From assembly GCA_934045075.1 (NCBI GenBank), contig OW203722.1, positions 4,397,264 through 4,461,263 on the forward strand: a DNA stretch of 64,000 nt, written 5' to 3'. The notes below the pieces were generated by a model, which was given only the letters and a program-made list of their open reading frames with translations, was not told the origin of the DNA and ran no database searches. The DNA comes from Yponomeuta sedellus (Eukaryota; Arthropoda; Insecta; Lepidoptera; Yponomeutidae). Made by a program: the position numbers and the translations under genes. Shown here one piece after another: positions 19,991 to 31,889 of the stretch (within the stretch, counting starts at the first letter, position 1; each line of letters opens with the position of its first letter).

Positions 19991-20878
19991 CGAGGAAATA
20001 TTAATATTAAAATAATTACTAGGTAATTAAGAAATAATAGTTTAGTTTGCCGCCTTTTTTATTTTTTAAATACACTAACATATTTGAGCACCATGTTTAA
20101 CCGCACAATAACAAATACCATAGATTGTTTTTTTTTTAATCTTGCAAGTATGCTTACATAACTTAGTAGGTGGTTGGCTGTATGTAATTTTTCCTTGGTC
20201 AGTTTAATTTTAGTAAGTAAATTTAAAAAGTTAGAGCAGCGGACGGTAATGGATTTTCATACTTACTTTACTGGCTTAGGCCAGTAAAGTGAGGCGGGAG
20301 CCATAAAAGAGAAACTTTGTGGCTTTATTTCATGGTAATAACACTAATAACACAAACATTTCCGAGCATGTTTGAGAAAAAATAATTAATTTCTTAACAC
20401 TGATATTAATTTCCTACTGACACTTAGACCAAAACTAACTGAACAAAATATATAAAGTGTAGCATGTAACTCCTTTTCCCCGGTGCGGTCATAGTCAGAC
20501 AAGCTGGGTTCAAAGAAGAAACAATAAATGATAAAAAAATATTTGAACGCTCTCACTGGTAACCGAAGACGGATCCTCCGTGACCTCGTATCGTAGGACC
20601 CATGAAATTTTAAAAATTTTAGCTCTATTCATCTTAACGAATTTTATCTCGTTTCCTCCGAAAATAAGATTATGATTTTGTGTTAGGTTTCCTGTTCACT
20701 TGTGAGACCAAAGATAGCTTATCTACACCTAAATATTCAGAAAAATTTTTCAATGCTTTAGGGGGCCACCTCAAGATGAATTTGTTATAGTTTCATTTTA
20801 ATACCGGTAATATTTTGGCATTCAGAAAACCAAGATTTTGTATGTCTCCACGCCCATGCCACAACTCTAAATAACTAC

Positions 20879-21300
20879 GCCAGGCCGTAGGCCGAGCCCC
20901 ATCATGCGGGTGCGAGGAAATTTGCCGCGACGAGGTTGAAGGCCGAGCTCAATACAGGACGCGGCACGGCCGAAGGCTGTGAAGCGGGCTAGAGGAATAC
21001 TCCCACGGCGATTCCAAATGCTGAGCTCTATTTACGCTGATGCCAAATGGAGAGATTATTAGCGCGGCCGAAGGCCGCGACAGTTACTTAAAGTTGCTGT
21101 TAGGAGGAAACCTGTCGCGCCTTTGTACAGGCCGCGGCTGAAGGCTCAGACCATTTATGTTCCCATTTACAAGTCCTTATTCTAAGTAATTAGCGAGACC
21201 GAAGACTGGGCCCAGCAATGCAAGCACGAAGAATTCTACTCTGGAGATGTCGAAAGCTGAGCGCCGTTCAGGTCGAAGAGATAATTCGTGACTATTCCAG
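20879..21300. repeat. GC-rich stretch with recurrent GGCCGAAGGC motifs
   Basis: Motifs of the type GGCCGAAGGC/T occur repeatedly (about 20972, 21066, 21131, 21187). They make this the most G+C-rich block of a locally AT-rich region. No ORF. May be related to the CGAG hairpin repeats. Confidence 0.45.
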
Positions 21301-21710
21301 TCCCCACCTACAATCGTTAACATTAAATAACTAGGTGCAGTGGAGCGTTTTTAGGCTACATAAAAAACAGACAATTTATGTAAGGATAATAAAGAAAAAA
21401 ATCTGTCGTTTCCTTCGCAAATATTCTAGATAGTTTAACACCATTAGACCATATTCATTATACTAGCTAAAAAATATCGTACGACATAAATTTTTAATGC
21501 AGGCAGGTGGTACCTATGACTATATCAAACAAGTATATCAGTAAAAATATTTATGATTTGCCGAGACATGTCCATTGTCGAACAAAAGAAAATAAAGCAA
21601 TAAACTAAAATTCATTTAGGAAATAAAATAATATAACGATTTAAAGCATGCAAACAGAACAGATGGACCTTTAAATTTTATCGTTTTACTGAGTCACTAA
21701 AAGGTCAAAA

Positions 21711-22165
21711 ATAAAAAAAATATTTAAAAAAATAAAAGAACCCGACTGCAGTGATAAATCAACTGAAAGGGAAAAAATAAGATAATTTTATTTTCAAATG
21801 CTAATGTCGAATCAAAAGAGTTCATGCTGCTTTACTTGAGGGACCAAATAATATAACTTTATAAGCATTATTTGCTCAAACTGTTGCATTTATTATTTTA
21901 TATAAAATGATGCAGTCGGGACCCATTAGAGGACTTTAAACAAACAGTAATGGGTCCCGACTGCATCATTTTATATAAAATAATAAATGCAACAGTTTGA
22001 GCAAATAATGCTTATAAAGTTATATTATTTGGTCCCTCAAGTAAAGCAGCATGAACTCTTTTTATTCGACATTAGCATTTGAAAATAAAATTATCTTATT
22101 TTTTCCCTTTCAGTTGATTTATCACTGCAGTCGGGTTCTTTTATTTTTTTAAATATTTTTTTTTA
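21711..22165. repeat. Near-perfect 218-bp-arm inverted repeat
   Basis: The left arm, 21711-21928, and right arm, 21948-22165, are reverse complements with about two differences; the spacer is 19 nt (21929-21947). Both arms hold GAACCCGACTGCAGTG at the outside and GTCGGGACCCATTA inside. The low divergence implies a recent origin or ongoing gene conversion. A transcript through it would form a long double-stranded RNA. Confidence 0.9.
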
Positions 22166-22461
22166 TTATAGAAGATACTCGTAGGTACGCTACGTTCAAA
22201 AAACTTCGTGCGCAAAGACCCTAAAACACGATCGGTCCGTTCAACTCTCAATTTCTTCTTATCGCATCCTCTATAAGAACACTTCGCGGGGTAATTCCGT
22301 AAATTCGCAGTCTAGGTTTCGAGATTATTTTTATCGCCCTGTATATCGCCGGACTATCTCCGTGTCTTGATCTAGCGGTGTTGCCTGGAATTCATTCCTG
22401 GAGGGCTACTACGCGCTTCATACTTTACTAACTTTAGTGGCTAATACATTCTAATCCATTC

Positions 22462-22690
22462 CCAGGTGGGCATGTACCAATGACATTGTGTCTAAGTTAT
22501 GTACACTTGTGAAGTCACTGTAGCAATATCACGTAAAGGTTCACTTCAATGTGAAGGTAAACATCGTGAGGAAACCTTAGTGTCTGGGGTGTTCAAGTAC
22601 CTCAGTGCTTGAAATTGCAAATCCGCGGTGGGCACACGTGGTAATTAAGCCCATAATGTGTTCGCTATCCATTTAATAAAAAAACATTGG
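22462..22690 (+). repeat. SINE-E copy lacking its tRNA head
   Basis: GGCATGTACCAATGACATTG, AAACATCGTGAGGAAACC and GGTGGGCACACGTGGTAATT are the successive SINE-E landmarks. Confidence 0.75.
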
Positions 22691-22704
22691 TTTTTTTGCA
22701 TCTA

Positions 22705-22950
22705 CGTAATGAGATATTATGATTTATACAGCGTCCAGTGGCATCTTCACTCACACTAGATGGGTGAAGGGACCACTCGGATGCTGTATATTTTCCTTCA
22801 CCGTTAGCGTGGTATTGCGACTACAAATTCGCAAATGTACGTAACTATGAAATTAAACGAAGTCATTGGTACATGCCAGCACTGGAGATCGAACCTGCGT
22901 CTCTCGTATGGAAGTCCATTGTTCTACCCACTGAGCTGCCACCGCTGTAG
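22705..22950 (-). mobile_element. SINE-E copy, subfamily b
   Basis: Antisense order: GATGGGTGAAGGGACCACTC, ATTTTCCTTCACCGTTAGCG, GAACCTGCGTCTCTCG, then the tRNA head ACCCACTGAGCTGCCACCGC. The extra GGTGAAGGGACCACT segment marks a subfamily also at 31890-32185 and 47727-48050. Confidence 0.75.
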
Positions 22951-23302
22951 CTATCTATCTTATAATACACTATAACATTATGTGCTGAATTAAGTCAGTT
23001 TTAGAACTGTTATAAGTCCGTGGAAAGTGTTGAGGATAGAATGTGGTCAATGTCGACATTGGCCAATTGTCTATCTAGTCTAATTTAGGTAGATAGTCTA
23101 ATTTATGCCGGACCTTCGAAATGTCAGAAACTTCGGTACTTAGCTGGGAAGTATCATTTACAGGCTGTTTATAATACAACGTTGAGTGGAGCTTTCAGCT
23201 CAAGCCTTAGGTCCAATTATACCGTTGAAAATTGAAAACTGATATTATTAACACCAGTAAATTTTGTTCACTGGCCCTTAGTTCATACTTAGATTAAATA
23301 GG

Positions 23303-23420
23303 AACTAAGGGCCAGTTTCTGAATTTAGAATATTGGTATGTAAATATTTAACGCTAGTGCTGTCTCTTCAAATATCTCAGCAAACGTTACTTAAGTATTT
23401 ACTTATTGAAATCCACAACA
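23303..23420. repeat. Half of a GGGCCAGTTTCTGAATT MITE
   Basis: CTAAGGGCCAGTTTCTGAAT through CGTTACTTAAGTATTTACTT matches the complete MITE at 50568-50697; the right end is missing. Confidence 0.65.
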
Positions 23421-23440
23421 GTATCGTCATATCATATAAA

Positions 23441-24109
23441 GTACTATTAATAAATAAGCACAATAGTCAATTCAGCAAAAAAAAAAACAACAAACAAACT
23501 AAATTACACGCACATAATACAAACAAAATATATTTAGTCAATCAAACCGGCCCGAGACATATCCGACCCAAAGGTTCCCATAACGCTGGCAGCATTACCG
23601 CGCGGCACTGCTAGGGATATCCTTTGCATCAGATATGCTCCGGAGCAGTAGTCCAAGCCACGGTTCCTCAGACGAGGATCCCTGAACACCCCAGACCCCA
23701 GGGGTTTCTAAAGCCAGGGGCACGAAAAAATAGTGAAATTGACATTTAAATTTTTTAGCATACGTATTTTACTGTCTTAAAGGAAACTAGATTCGAAATA
23801 AAACGACCCATATTTTTTATTTTCGGAAATTCGATCATTTTCATTTTCTGTTTGAATTTCGTTGTATTCTAAAAGGACGTAACTGCCAAATGAGGTCACA
23901 CATACGGCTTAATAATACTAACACCCTTGCCGCCTTTTTAAAAACCATTGGAATTAAGTAAAGTAATTTCTCCGACATGACATTTAAATGAAATTGAAAA
24001 TGACCTCATATATAAACGACTGTCATAACATTTTTAATATTAGGCAACGGTACCTCCTCATTCCACCGTATGTGTGACGTCATCACACAATTTTTAGTTT
24101 TTATTTATC
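23441..24109. other. Unassigned sequence
   Basis: No gene or repeat supported. The short ORF at 23333-23614 has no motif. Confidence 0.3.
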
Positions 24110-24298
24110 TATAATATAAAAATGAATCTCCGAATGTGTTGGTAAGCGCAAATCTCGAGAGCAGCTAAACCGATTTCGCTAATTCTTTTTTTAGGAATAT
24201 TCCTTGAAGTACGAGGATGGTTCTTATACGGAGCGAAAAATAAAAAAATATTAAAGAATCGACTGTTAGGCGGTACGAAGTTCTCTGGGTCAGCTAGT
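24110..24298 (-). repeat. AACTTCG-start dispersed repeat
   Basis: Antisense copy of the family at 18073-18436, from the GTGTTGGTAAGCGCAAATC end to GGTCAGCTA. Confidence 0.7.
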
Positions 24299-24328
24299 TT
24301 TCTCTAGCTGTTGTCTCTAGCTAGTTGA

Positions 24329-24420
24329 GTTAGCACCTATAACACAAGTCATTTAGTTGTACTTAGTATGGGGCTAACGAGAACTGTGTAATATGTCCAT
24401 GAATATTTATTATTTATTTA
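24329..24420 (+). repeat. SINE-Y 3' part
   Basis: GTTAGCACCTATAACACAAG to the TATTTATTATTTATT tail matches the ends of the two full SINE-Y copies. Confidence 0.75.
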
Positions 24421-24429
24421 TGATGATTA

Positions 24430-24935
24430 TAAACAGTCATGCAGCCATGCTTTTTTAACGCTGAAAACACCGAGTCATACGACAAAGTTCGTCGGCAGCT
24501 CGTTTACCTACTGTAAGAGCGGTCCGGCTGTGGAATGAGCTGCCGGTTTCTATAAGGCGCTCCCCATCTCCTGCTATATTTAAATCGAAAGTAGCAGAAT
24601 TCTTTATTTCCAAATATTTTTTTATTTTCTTTTTGTCTGTAGGTATATCCCATTTATTGTTCATATCATGCTTGATATTATAACTTAATATTTATGTATG
24701 TTTATAATAGTATTTATCTATGTAAGTTTATTTTATTACGTATACGTATGCAGATTAATATTCAATGAGCACCAACTACCCGGCTCAATTTCTCCTTCAG
24801 CAATCTTTCCGATTGAAGGTTGCCTGGAAGAAATTGCGATCAGCAATAAGGCCGCCAATTGTACCTCTTCTTTTGTAACTGTTGTCTCTGTAATTATTTT
24901 CTGGTGTGTACAATAACGAATATTCTTATCTTTTT
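24430..24935 (+). pseudogene. LINE-C fragment: ORF2 C-terminus and 3' UTR
   Basis: In frame from about 24508 it reads TVRAVRLWNELPVSIR and then FKSKVAEFF. This is the conserved C-terminal signature of CR1/jockey-type LINE reverse transcriptases. The 3' UTR (GGTTGCCTGGAAGAAATTGC ... ATTCTTATC) is the LINE-C tail seen at 30036, 51130 and 61428. 5' truncated, with upstream frames broken. Confidence 0.75.
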
Positions 24936-24990
24936 TATGTAGCATAAAAACGCCCCACTCCAAGGCACAGGCTATCTCTCAGAGAGAGAG

Positions 24991-25052
24991 AGTATGGTCT
25001 TAATTACCACACGCGCTCACTGCGGATTGGCAATTTCAAGCGCTGAGTAATA
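24991..25052 (-). repeat. Left 62-bp target duplication (SINE-E tail)
   Basis: 61 of 62 bases are identical to 25342-25403. The duplicated sequence is a SINE-E tail segment (TTAATTACCACACGCGCTCA...). Far longer than the usual 7-20 bp of LINE-type insertion. Confidence 0.75.
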
Positions 25053-25341
25053 TTTTTTTTTTATCTTTATTAAGAACTTGGTACTCAAAAGAAAAGCGAC
25101 CATGTCGTCCTAGTAATGCTGTATACAGTAATACTTGTGTAATAAGTCTCTATACATGACTAAAGTTGATTAAATATTTGTCCTAGCTTTTAAACCCATT
25201 TTTACCAATTTGTATAAAATTTTGGCCTCTTCTGAATTGGGAAATGCAAGAACAACGTTACAACCTCCTATAGTATTAAATATTGCTTTGTTACATACTA
25301 AGTTTCTTGCTGTTTCGTTTCGAACACATTCCACTATGTCC
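25053..25341 (-). pseudogene. Poly(A)-ended retrocopy flanked by a 62-bp duplication
   Basis: On the minus strand a frame open from the insertion's 5' edge encodes about 55 residues (DIVECVRNETARNL ... KLVKMGLKARTNI, then stop). About 100 nt of UTR follow, with AATAAAG and a run of A abutting the left flank. That is the layout of a 5'-truncated processed mRNA copy. I do not recognise the protein; a LINE ORF end is possible. It splits a SINE-E tail. Confidence 0.6.
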
Positions 25342-25403
25342 AGTATGGTTTTAATTACCACACGCGCTCACTGCGGATTGGCAATTTCAAGCGCTGAGTA
25401 ATA
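25342..25403 (-). repeat. Right 62-bp target duplication
   Basis: Partner of 24991-25052; differs by one C/T. Directly follows the 5' end of the retrocopy. Confidence 0.75.
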
Positions 25404-25743
25404 CAGTCACGCTTAATTGACAGCAATGTCGAAAAATCATAACGGAAAGTTTCCTCGCGAAGGTTTCCTTCACTTCAGACTGTTGCCTTATCCACACACT
25501 GAGTTTCACAAACGATACATCAACTTAATAGTTAGCAACTGTTCGCTTGAACCAATCGCTCCCAAGCTGATGTATTAATCTACGTCAGAGCAAAGCAATA
25601 TAGAGGGGCGCAAGAATAACCAATTCTAACAAACTGTATGAAAGAAATCTTGTTTCACGTTGTTTAAAGGTCTAATCTTTCGATTTCAACCCTGAATGTT
25701 TATTAATGATTCGCGATACTCATATATAGTTATATTTTTATAT

Positions 25744-25860
25744 TAAACGGGTCTTATCGCGATTATTTATAAGGTAAAACGTAATTACCTTATTTCCCGA
25801 CGTTTCGGCAGTGTTATAGTGGCCGTGGTCTCTGGTAGACAACGGCAACTAAATTGTCGC
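25744..25860 (+). repeat. TTAAACGGGTC / CGACGTTTCGGC dispersed repeat
   Basis: TATTAAACGGGTCTTATCGC, AAAACGTAATTACC and CGACGTTTCGGCAGTG recur at 53531-53660 and 58351-58442. Boundaries are approximate. Confidence 0.55.
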
Positions 25861-26164
25861 GACTAGACCTTTTTAACGTATAGCTAGACAATATTTGATT
25901 CATTATATTTATCGAAATATGCATGGTGTTACTCTGTCGAGTCAACTCAAGGTTTGCTAGCTATAGTAGAATTCCAGATGTTAGGGGATATATCCTGGAC
26001 GAGGACTATAAATTTTTCGCAGCTGGCCGACACACGTGTATATTTTTTCCATTGCTGGCTCTAGTTACCACCGCGTAGATTGTTAAAGTAAATTAACGCT
26101 AAGTACCGCTACCCAGTAATTAAATCCTGAAACAAATGCCACTAATTTGTAAATTAATGTAGAG

Positions 26165-26335
26165 TGGGTTACAGGAAAAGGTACCTACTTAAAATCACAG
26201 AGGTTAGAGCGGGATACAGGAAGAGGTACTTGAAATCACAGAGTTTAGAACGGGATACAGGAAGAGGTACTTAAAATCACCGAGGTTTGAGCGGGACACA
26301 GGAAGAGATACTTAAAATCACAGAAGTTAGAAAAA
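26165..26335 (+). repeat. Minisatellite, about 42-bp unit, 4 copies
   Basis: Units built on ACAGGAAGAGGTACTTAAAA followed by TCACAGAGGTTAGAGCGGG repeat four times with 5-10% divergence; the first unit has a 4-bp insertion. Confidence 0.85.
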
Positions 26336-26638
26336 TTGCGATTCTCCGCACCCTCAATGTGGACTTTCTGGCTAAATCATGAAACCAACGTCGCTTTCAG
26401 GCTAAACTAACTTCATTATTTCAGGTGATAAAGCTCAATTTAGGTCGTTAGCACTCTTCCACTGATTGAGCGTTTAGCCTGACTATTAAACGGCTAGATT
26501 GTAGCGCTGAGGGTCTAATTGATGTGATTGAGTTTCATCGGACTGGATTTGAGTCGTGTTCCACTTGATTTATTAGTCAATTGAATCTTTTAGACTGGTC
26601 CGTCTGGTAAAGGTATATTTTGGAACAGGAAAATGTTA

Positions 26639-26878
26639 TATTCTTTTTTTAATGCACTAACCCGTGCTAAGGACAATTTTTAAAAACCTTTTTAGAGGCT
26701 AAATAGCTGGTTGCTGCCTATATGTAATACTCGTACATTGTAAAGAGGTTCTAAATTTCACTGATGCCGGTGAGTCGCCGTTAGCTCAGTTGAAAGAGCG
26801 CTGGCACGGTTAGCCAGAGGTCGCGGGTTCGAATCCCGGCATATGGGTGGAATTTTTAGCCTCTAAATAGGTTTTTAA
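26639..26878 (-). mobile_element. FB-SINE copy 5 (240 bp)
   Basis: Exact 11-bp duplication GGAAAATGTTA (26628-26638, 26879-26889). Inverted tail and inverted terminator module, then a jump at about 26704 into the 3' part of the body, the sense tRNA-like module and the terminator module. No antisense tRNA in plus orientation here, so the inverted overlap is short (about 20 bp). Confidence 0.88.
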
Positions 26879-27263
26879 GGAAAATGTTACTTTCTTCATG
26901 TTTAGAGTCTAATAGGTGGTTAGTTGGTCAAAGAATTGATCACAGAAAAGCTTTCTATTATTACATTTGCCTGGAATCGTCTTTATTAATTGATAAGATC
27001 GTGCTTCCTCACAAGCTTACAGTACGCATTCCCAGATCTCTATAAAGACTCATTCACCTATGATATAAATTTTCGTTACAAACGACCTATCTTAGTATCA
27101 TCATCATCATCATTAACACATTATGTAATTTTAAATCGTCTGGATCAGAGTTCTTTCTGGAGACTTCCAATTCCTAGCTAGGTTCATAACACAGTAGGTA
27201 CTCTACGATTTAGATAGGACAAAATATTTTCTGTCCTTATTTCCAAAAGAGCATGTGAGTGCT

Positions 27264-27286
27264 TGAGTTAAATGAGAGAGAGAAAC

Positions 27287-27320
<34 letters not shown>
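27264..27320. repeat. (AG)n microsatellite
   Basis: Interrupted GA/AG array. Confidence 0.85.
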
Positions 27321-27321
<1 letters not shown>

Positions 27322-27589
27322 CCACTACCTATAGCGGTGTCTCGTAGGCTACCTCATATTTACCTCGCTTGCACATGGTGCAAAACTACCGACTTGAAAG
27401 CATCAAAGAAATGGCAATCCTTTGGCTCCTAAGCTGAAGTCATGTGCTGAAGTGATCTGAATCATCCATATCTTTCTGATCAGTATCAACTACTAGTTGT
27501 TTGTTGTACTAGTTTTTTGGGTGGCCTGGCATCCTAAGATACAGATCTCTGATCTAGTTTGGGACCCAGTCTGTCCACAAATCGCTTTT

Positions 27590-27665
27590 ATTGCACCATA
27601 TTGTACCACTGCTATTTTTCAACTAATTTGTGGATGGAGAAATAAAGATTTTTGTATTGTATTGT
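27590..27665 (+). repeat. LINE 3' tail, TATTG type
   Basis: GGAGAAATAAAGATTTTTGT followed by ATTGTATTGTA: polyadenylation-like signal and simple tail of a truncated LINE. Confidence 0.5.
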
Positions 27666-28175
27666 AACTTGCTTTTAAGACTCAGGTACAAAACTACAGT
27701 CTGTTAGCTTTTAGGATATACCTCAGCTTCTATCGGATAGAATCGGATATATTCGTGAAATAGTAATATCGGAACTAATATGACACTTAATTTCTACACA
27801 GAGCAGGAAGTAGTATTTCACTCGTGTGCTTTCGGCGAAAACCGAAGCCTACTCTAGAGCCCGAGGTATATTCTAAAAGCTAACACATTGTACCGACTTG
27901 AAAGATTGTGAGAAAGATGATACAACTTGACTCGTGGGTTGAAGATCTAGTTCTGCGAAGTGATCTGTAACATTTAGATCTTTCTAATCGGGATCTAATT
28001 AGTTACCCTTATACGTTGCATAAATAAATCCCATAGGTAAACAGCGATGCCATAAAAAAATGTACGGGGCAGGTATTATTGTCTTCGGGAAAAGGTCTAG
28101 AAATAGCCGTGCGACGAGAAAAATAAGCAAAAATGTTACCTGTGTTATTGCTGGTATTAATTCATCCAATATAAC

Positions 28176-28600
28176 GTAACATAACCTCACGCCTGTACCC
28201 CAGAGGGGTAGGCAGAGACCAAGGATTGCCACATGCCACGATCCTGACAGATCACCTTCGCCTCGTTATCAACCCTTGTATGTCCCCACTGCTGGGGCAC
28301 GGGTCTCTTCCTGCATCGCAGGAATGTTAGGCCATACTCCACCACGGGGGCCAAGTCCGGGTTGGTGGAGGATTGTAAGACAGTGGCGGGCCTTACTGTC
28401 AGAAGTTAACAAGCCGCCCATAAGGCCTCTGACACGGCTTAACGACTGCCATAATATGACAGCCGGCACCAACGGCTTAACATGCCTTGCGAAGCACGGA
28501 AGCCTCATAAACGTTTATTAGTCGTTGCATGTACGAACACCGGCAAAGGGAATAATAAGTACCCGGAACCGGCCTGCGTGCATGAAACGACTTCATACTC
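28176..28600 (-). repeat. LINE-A 3' end split by a 5S-like repeat
   Basis: Antisense LINE-A wording stops at TTCGCCTCG (28265) and resumes with GCCTCATAAACG (28501 on). The GCCTC duplicated at both edges is the probable target site of the inserted repeat. Confidence 0.65.
28267..28505 (+). mobile_element. 5S-like repeat, lacking the 5S-like end
   Basis: ATCAACCCTTGTATGTCCCC through TTGCGAAGCACGGAA. It stops before the part that resembles 5S rRNA. Inserted in LINE-A. Confidence 0.75.
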
Positions 28601-30035
28601 TTATAATAATCTCTCACAGATAATTATACGTAAGAGATTTTATTTGCTTCGATATATCTGAGGATATATTTGCTGCACTTAAAATAGACAATGCGCGGCG
28701 GACACACGTGGTAATTATTAATAAACATCGTTTAATCGTCATCGTAAAATTAAAACTGATTACCTTTGTTTAATAAATTACTTTTTATTTGGTTTTATTT
28801 GACTAATGCAATCTATCTCTCTCTCAAACCTACACACAGACTCAGGAACGCACACACGCACTAAAACATGCATGCATGCACGCACGCACGCAGCACTCAC
28901 ATACACATTCACACACACACACAGGGCCTATACCTCTGGCCTTGCGCTTCACTGTACTTTTTTGATTATGTAAACTATTATCAATCAAATTAGTGATTGA
29001 TCAAATATTTCAGAAATTGTGCCCATACTCTCTTTCTAAGAGAAGCCCCGTGCCCTGCAGCAAACGTAAATAGGCTGCGTAAAAAAACCCTATATAGCAA
29101 TGTTTTTACTTAATTTCCAACACTTTCCATGTGAAGATTGTTTAACCCTAGAGCGTGCGATCCCCTTCAGTCCTCTAAAATTAACTACATGTAGGTTTTC
29201 CCGGTAGACAGGCCCTAATTTATCATTTCAGGAAGCCCCAGTGCGGCGGAAACTGAAAGGCCCCCTCGACGGAGGAAGTGAAAAGTTAGCCGGGGACTTA
29301 CTTTGAAACGAGCCGTGATAGCGTATCGATAGAAGTCTTGGCTCGCATGCGTGGTATGAATCAAGGTTTATTTAAAAAAATATATTATTATTTTCTTTTT
29401 CTTCTATATGTAGCCGCTCTCGAAAACCTATTTGATTTATCTGTAAGGGTAAAAAACAACGTATTCATGAATGGTGATAAAAATAATCAATTAAGTATGC
29501 AAGTAAAGTAATCATGATATCATGGTCTGTATCTTGACAAAGTATTGGTGAGTTCTTTCATGTATTTTTACTCCCTCTCTGAACCGCTGTGGTACGTTGA
29601 TAGGCTACTTAAAAGTTTTAATCACATCTTTTTCTTCAATTTTTTGTTTATACTAGACGAGGTTAGAGGGGTACTGAAACGTCCATTACATTGTGTTATT
29701 TACCATTTTTGTTATACTATTTTTGAACTGTTTAATTTGACAGTAAATTTTCCATAATTTTGATAAAAGATTTGTTAAAGTTCGCAGTGGCACTGTTTCA
29801 CAATTGATACTTAAAATCATTAAATTTTATGCATAAAAGAATATGTTGAGTATTATTTTAAGTAAGCCAATGATGATCTACCGGAAGCTGCTACGGCAAA
29901 GTCCATCAAACGCGAAATTATTTCTTGTAAATCCTCAAATTTACATAATATTATGAAAACTCACACTCCGAAAATATTAATCTGAGAAAAACCTCTACTA
30001 ATACCTACCTACCTACTCTCTTCATCATTCAGTTC
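28601..30035. other. Unassigned sequence with small simple repeats
   Basis: A GCA/ACGC/ACAC-rich stretch at 28860-28925 and a SINE-E tail scrap near 28690-28715. No gene; the short ORF at 29545-29757 has no motif. Confidence 0.3.
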
Positions 30036-30175
30036 GATCCATCTCAAGGTTGTCTGGAAGAGATCGTTTTTAGCGATAAGAGCGCCAATTGTATACGGCA
30101 ATACTGAGATATGTAAGCCTTTTTATGTATTTTGTTTTCTGGTGTGCACAATAAAGAGTTCTAATCTAATCTAGT
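30036..30175 (+). repeat. LINE-C 3' UTR
   Basis: CAAGGTTGTCTGGAAGAGAT ... GTGCACAATAAAGAG; same UTR as 24796-24935. Confidence 0.65.
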
Positions 30176-30279
30176 CTATATTTAATAAATATCTTTTTAG
30201 TATAATATGTAAAAAATATTAGATTTATGCAATGCAAAACATACCTACTGGTTCCGTCACCGTCAAAATATTACCTACC

Positions 30280-30620
30280 ATACGTTGTATTACAAAATTC
30301 CGACCGTTGGTACGTTTAAGAAGCGGTTGAAAGAACATTATCTATCTCTGTCATAACGGTGAGCTATATATTTATGTTTGTATCTATGTAGTTTTTTTAT
30401 ATTTTAGTTTATGTAGTTTATTTATTTCTTTCATAGTTAGTTATTCAATATTTATGTAGTATATTTTGTACTCGTGTATAGACCCGATTTTTACTGCTTC
30501 TCCGACTCTCTAACGTTTGCTGGAAGAAATCTCTTTTAGAGATAAGCTCGCCTGTACATATTATTTCGTATGTAATGTCCTGTTAAATGTTTCGTGTGCA
30601 ATATAGTATAATAATAATAA
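30280..30620 (+). pseudogene. LINE ORF2 C-terminus with 3' UTR
   Basis: In frame VGTFKKRLKEHYLSLS then stop, a common end of CR1/jockey-like reverse transcriptases. The 3' UTR holds CGTTTGCTGGAAGAAATCTC and TGTTTCGTGTGCAATATAG with a TAATAA tail. The last part is shared with 60056-60140. Confidence 0.65.
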
Positions 30621-31889
30621 AATTGTTACAAAATTTTGATACAGTTTCGACATCATATTAAATAAATCACAATGCCAAAACAGTTTTCATTGCTTATTTT
30701 ATAAAGCAATTTTTTTTTTACGCCTGCTGTTTTTCTAACAGCCGGTTTTAGAGTAAGGTCCTCGTTCCCTTTCCATTTCCGCGCCAATACCATAAGCGCA
30801 GTGTTATTGGTTTTAAATTAAATCGAAAACAGTTTTCCGCGCGCTTTCATGGAAAGTATTACGTTATTTTGAGTTTTAGTGCTTCGGAGATAAGGGTGAT
30901 TTGTGTTCGAATGTTTTTGCTGATTCTTTCTTGAAGAAGTTGTCATGTCGTGCCAAAATTAAATTTGAGGCACCGAATTTGACATTTTATTTGCTACTAA
31001 CTGTGCCCGCGTCTTCACAAGGGCTTAGGGTAAAAACAACTCTATGCCCTTCCTCAGAATGGAATCTATCTCTATAGCAAAATTCATAAAAAAAACGGCC
31101 GATGACTTCGGCAAGGAAACACAATAAACAGATTGATAGACAGAGTTCCATTCGAATTTTATAATATTAGCACATACAACATTTGTCTTCACATAGAGAA
31201 ACCGTATATGTAATTAAAATTCAAATTTTTTATTAACATTAGAATCATAACATTTAATAAATGTCAAATTTCATCATTTGAGAATTAATAGATTATATTG
31301 AAAAGAATCTAAAAAAGTAATTTTTTTTGACATTTTTCAAAAACAGTTTTATCTTAACTTACAGAGTTTTCGAGTCAAAAACTATTACTCATGAATATGT
31401 TGAATTCTAGACATAACCGTCATCTACTAAGTCATATATTAAGTTTAATCTTTTGGCTAAATAATCCTTAATGTTACAGCAGGCATTTCCGCCCAGAGAT
31501 TATTTATATAATGGCAAGCATTTATTCATCACTAATTCAGAAAATATCCACCCCTGTTATAAATTTTTCGACTTTGACTGTATTTCAAAATAGTTCATCG
31601 TGTACGCCCAGGCAGGCTGAGTTAAAATAAATACATAAAAATCAATCGAAGAGTACTCACTAATTAATTAACGTTTTATTTTTTTTATAGTGAAGATTTT
31701 TACAATCGACAGCAGCTCGATCTGTACATTTTAGTCGCAAAGTCGCCCATTAGGTACTCAACTGAACTATAAAGTCCAATATGTGAAGCTCGACGCGGTT
31801 TCGACTATACTGCCCCGTTAGTATGATAATTGCAATAAGTCGAGATACTGTAGGTAAGACAACTTTTGCTGTAACATTTTCCATAGATC
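30621..31889. other. Unassigned sequence
   Basis: An RTE-like scrap (GTGCCCGCGTCTTCACAAGG, 31005-31160) is the only resemblance noted; no gene. Confidence 0.3.

Noticed and set aside
25053..25341. Functional small gene
   Set aside because: It begins at an insertion edge without promoter or start and ends in A-rich sequence; a retrocopy explains it better.
26165..26335. Coding tandem repeat
   Set aside because: Unit lengths vary (about 41-46 bp), so no frame is kept.
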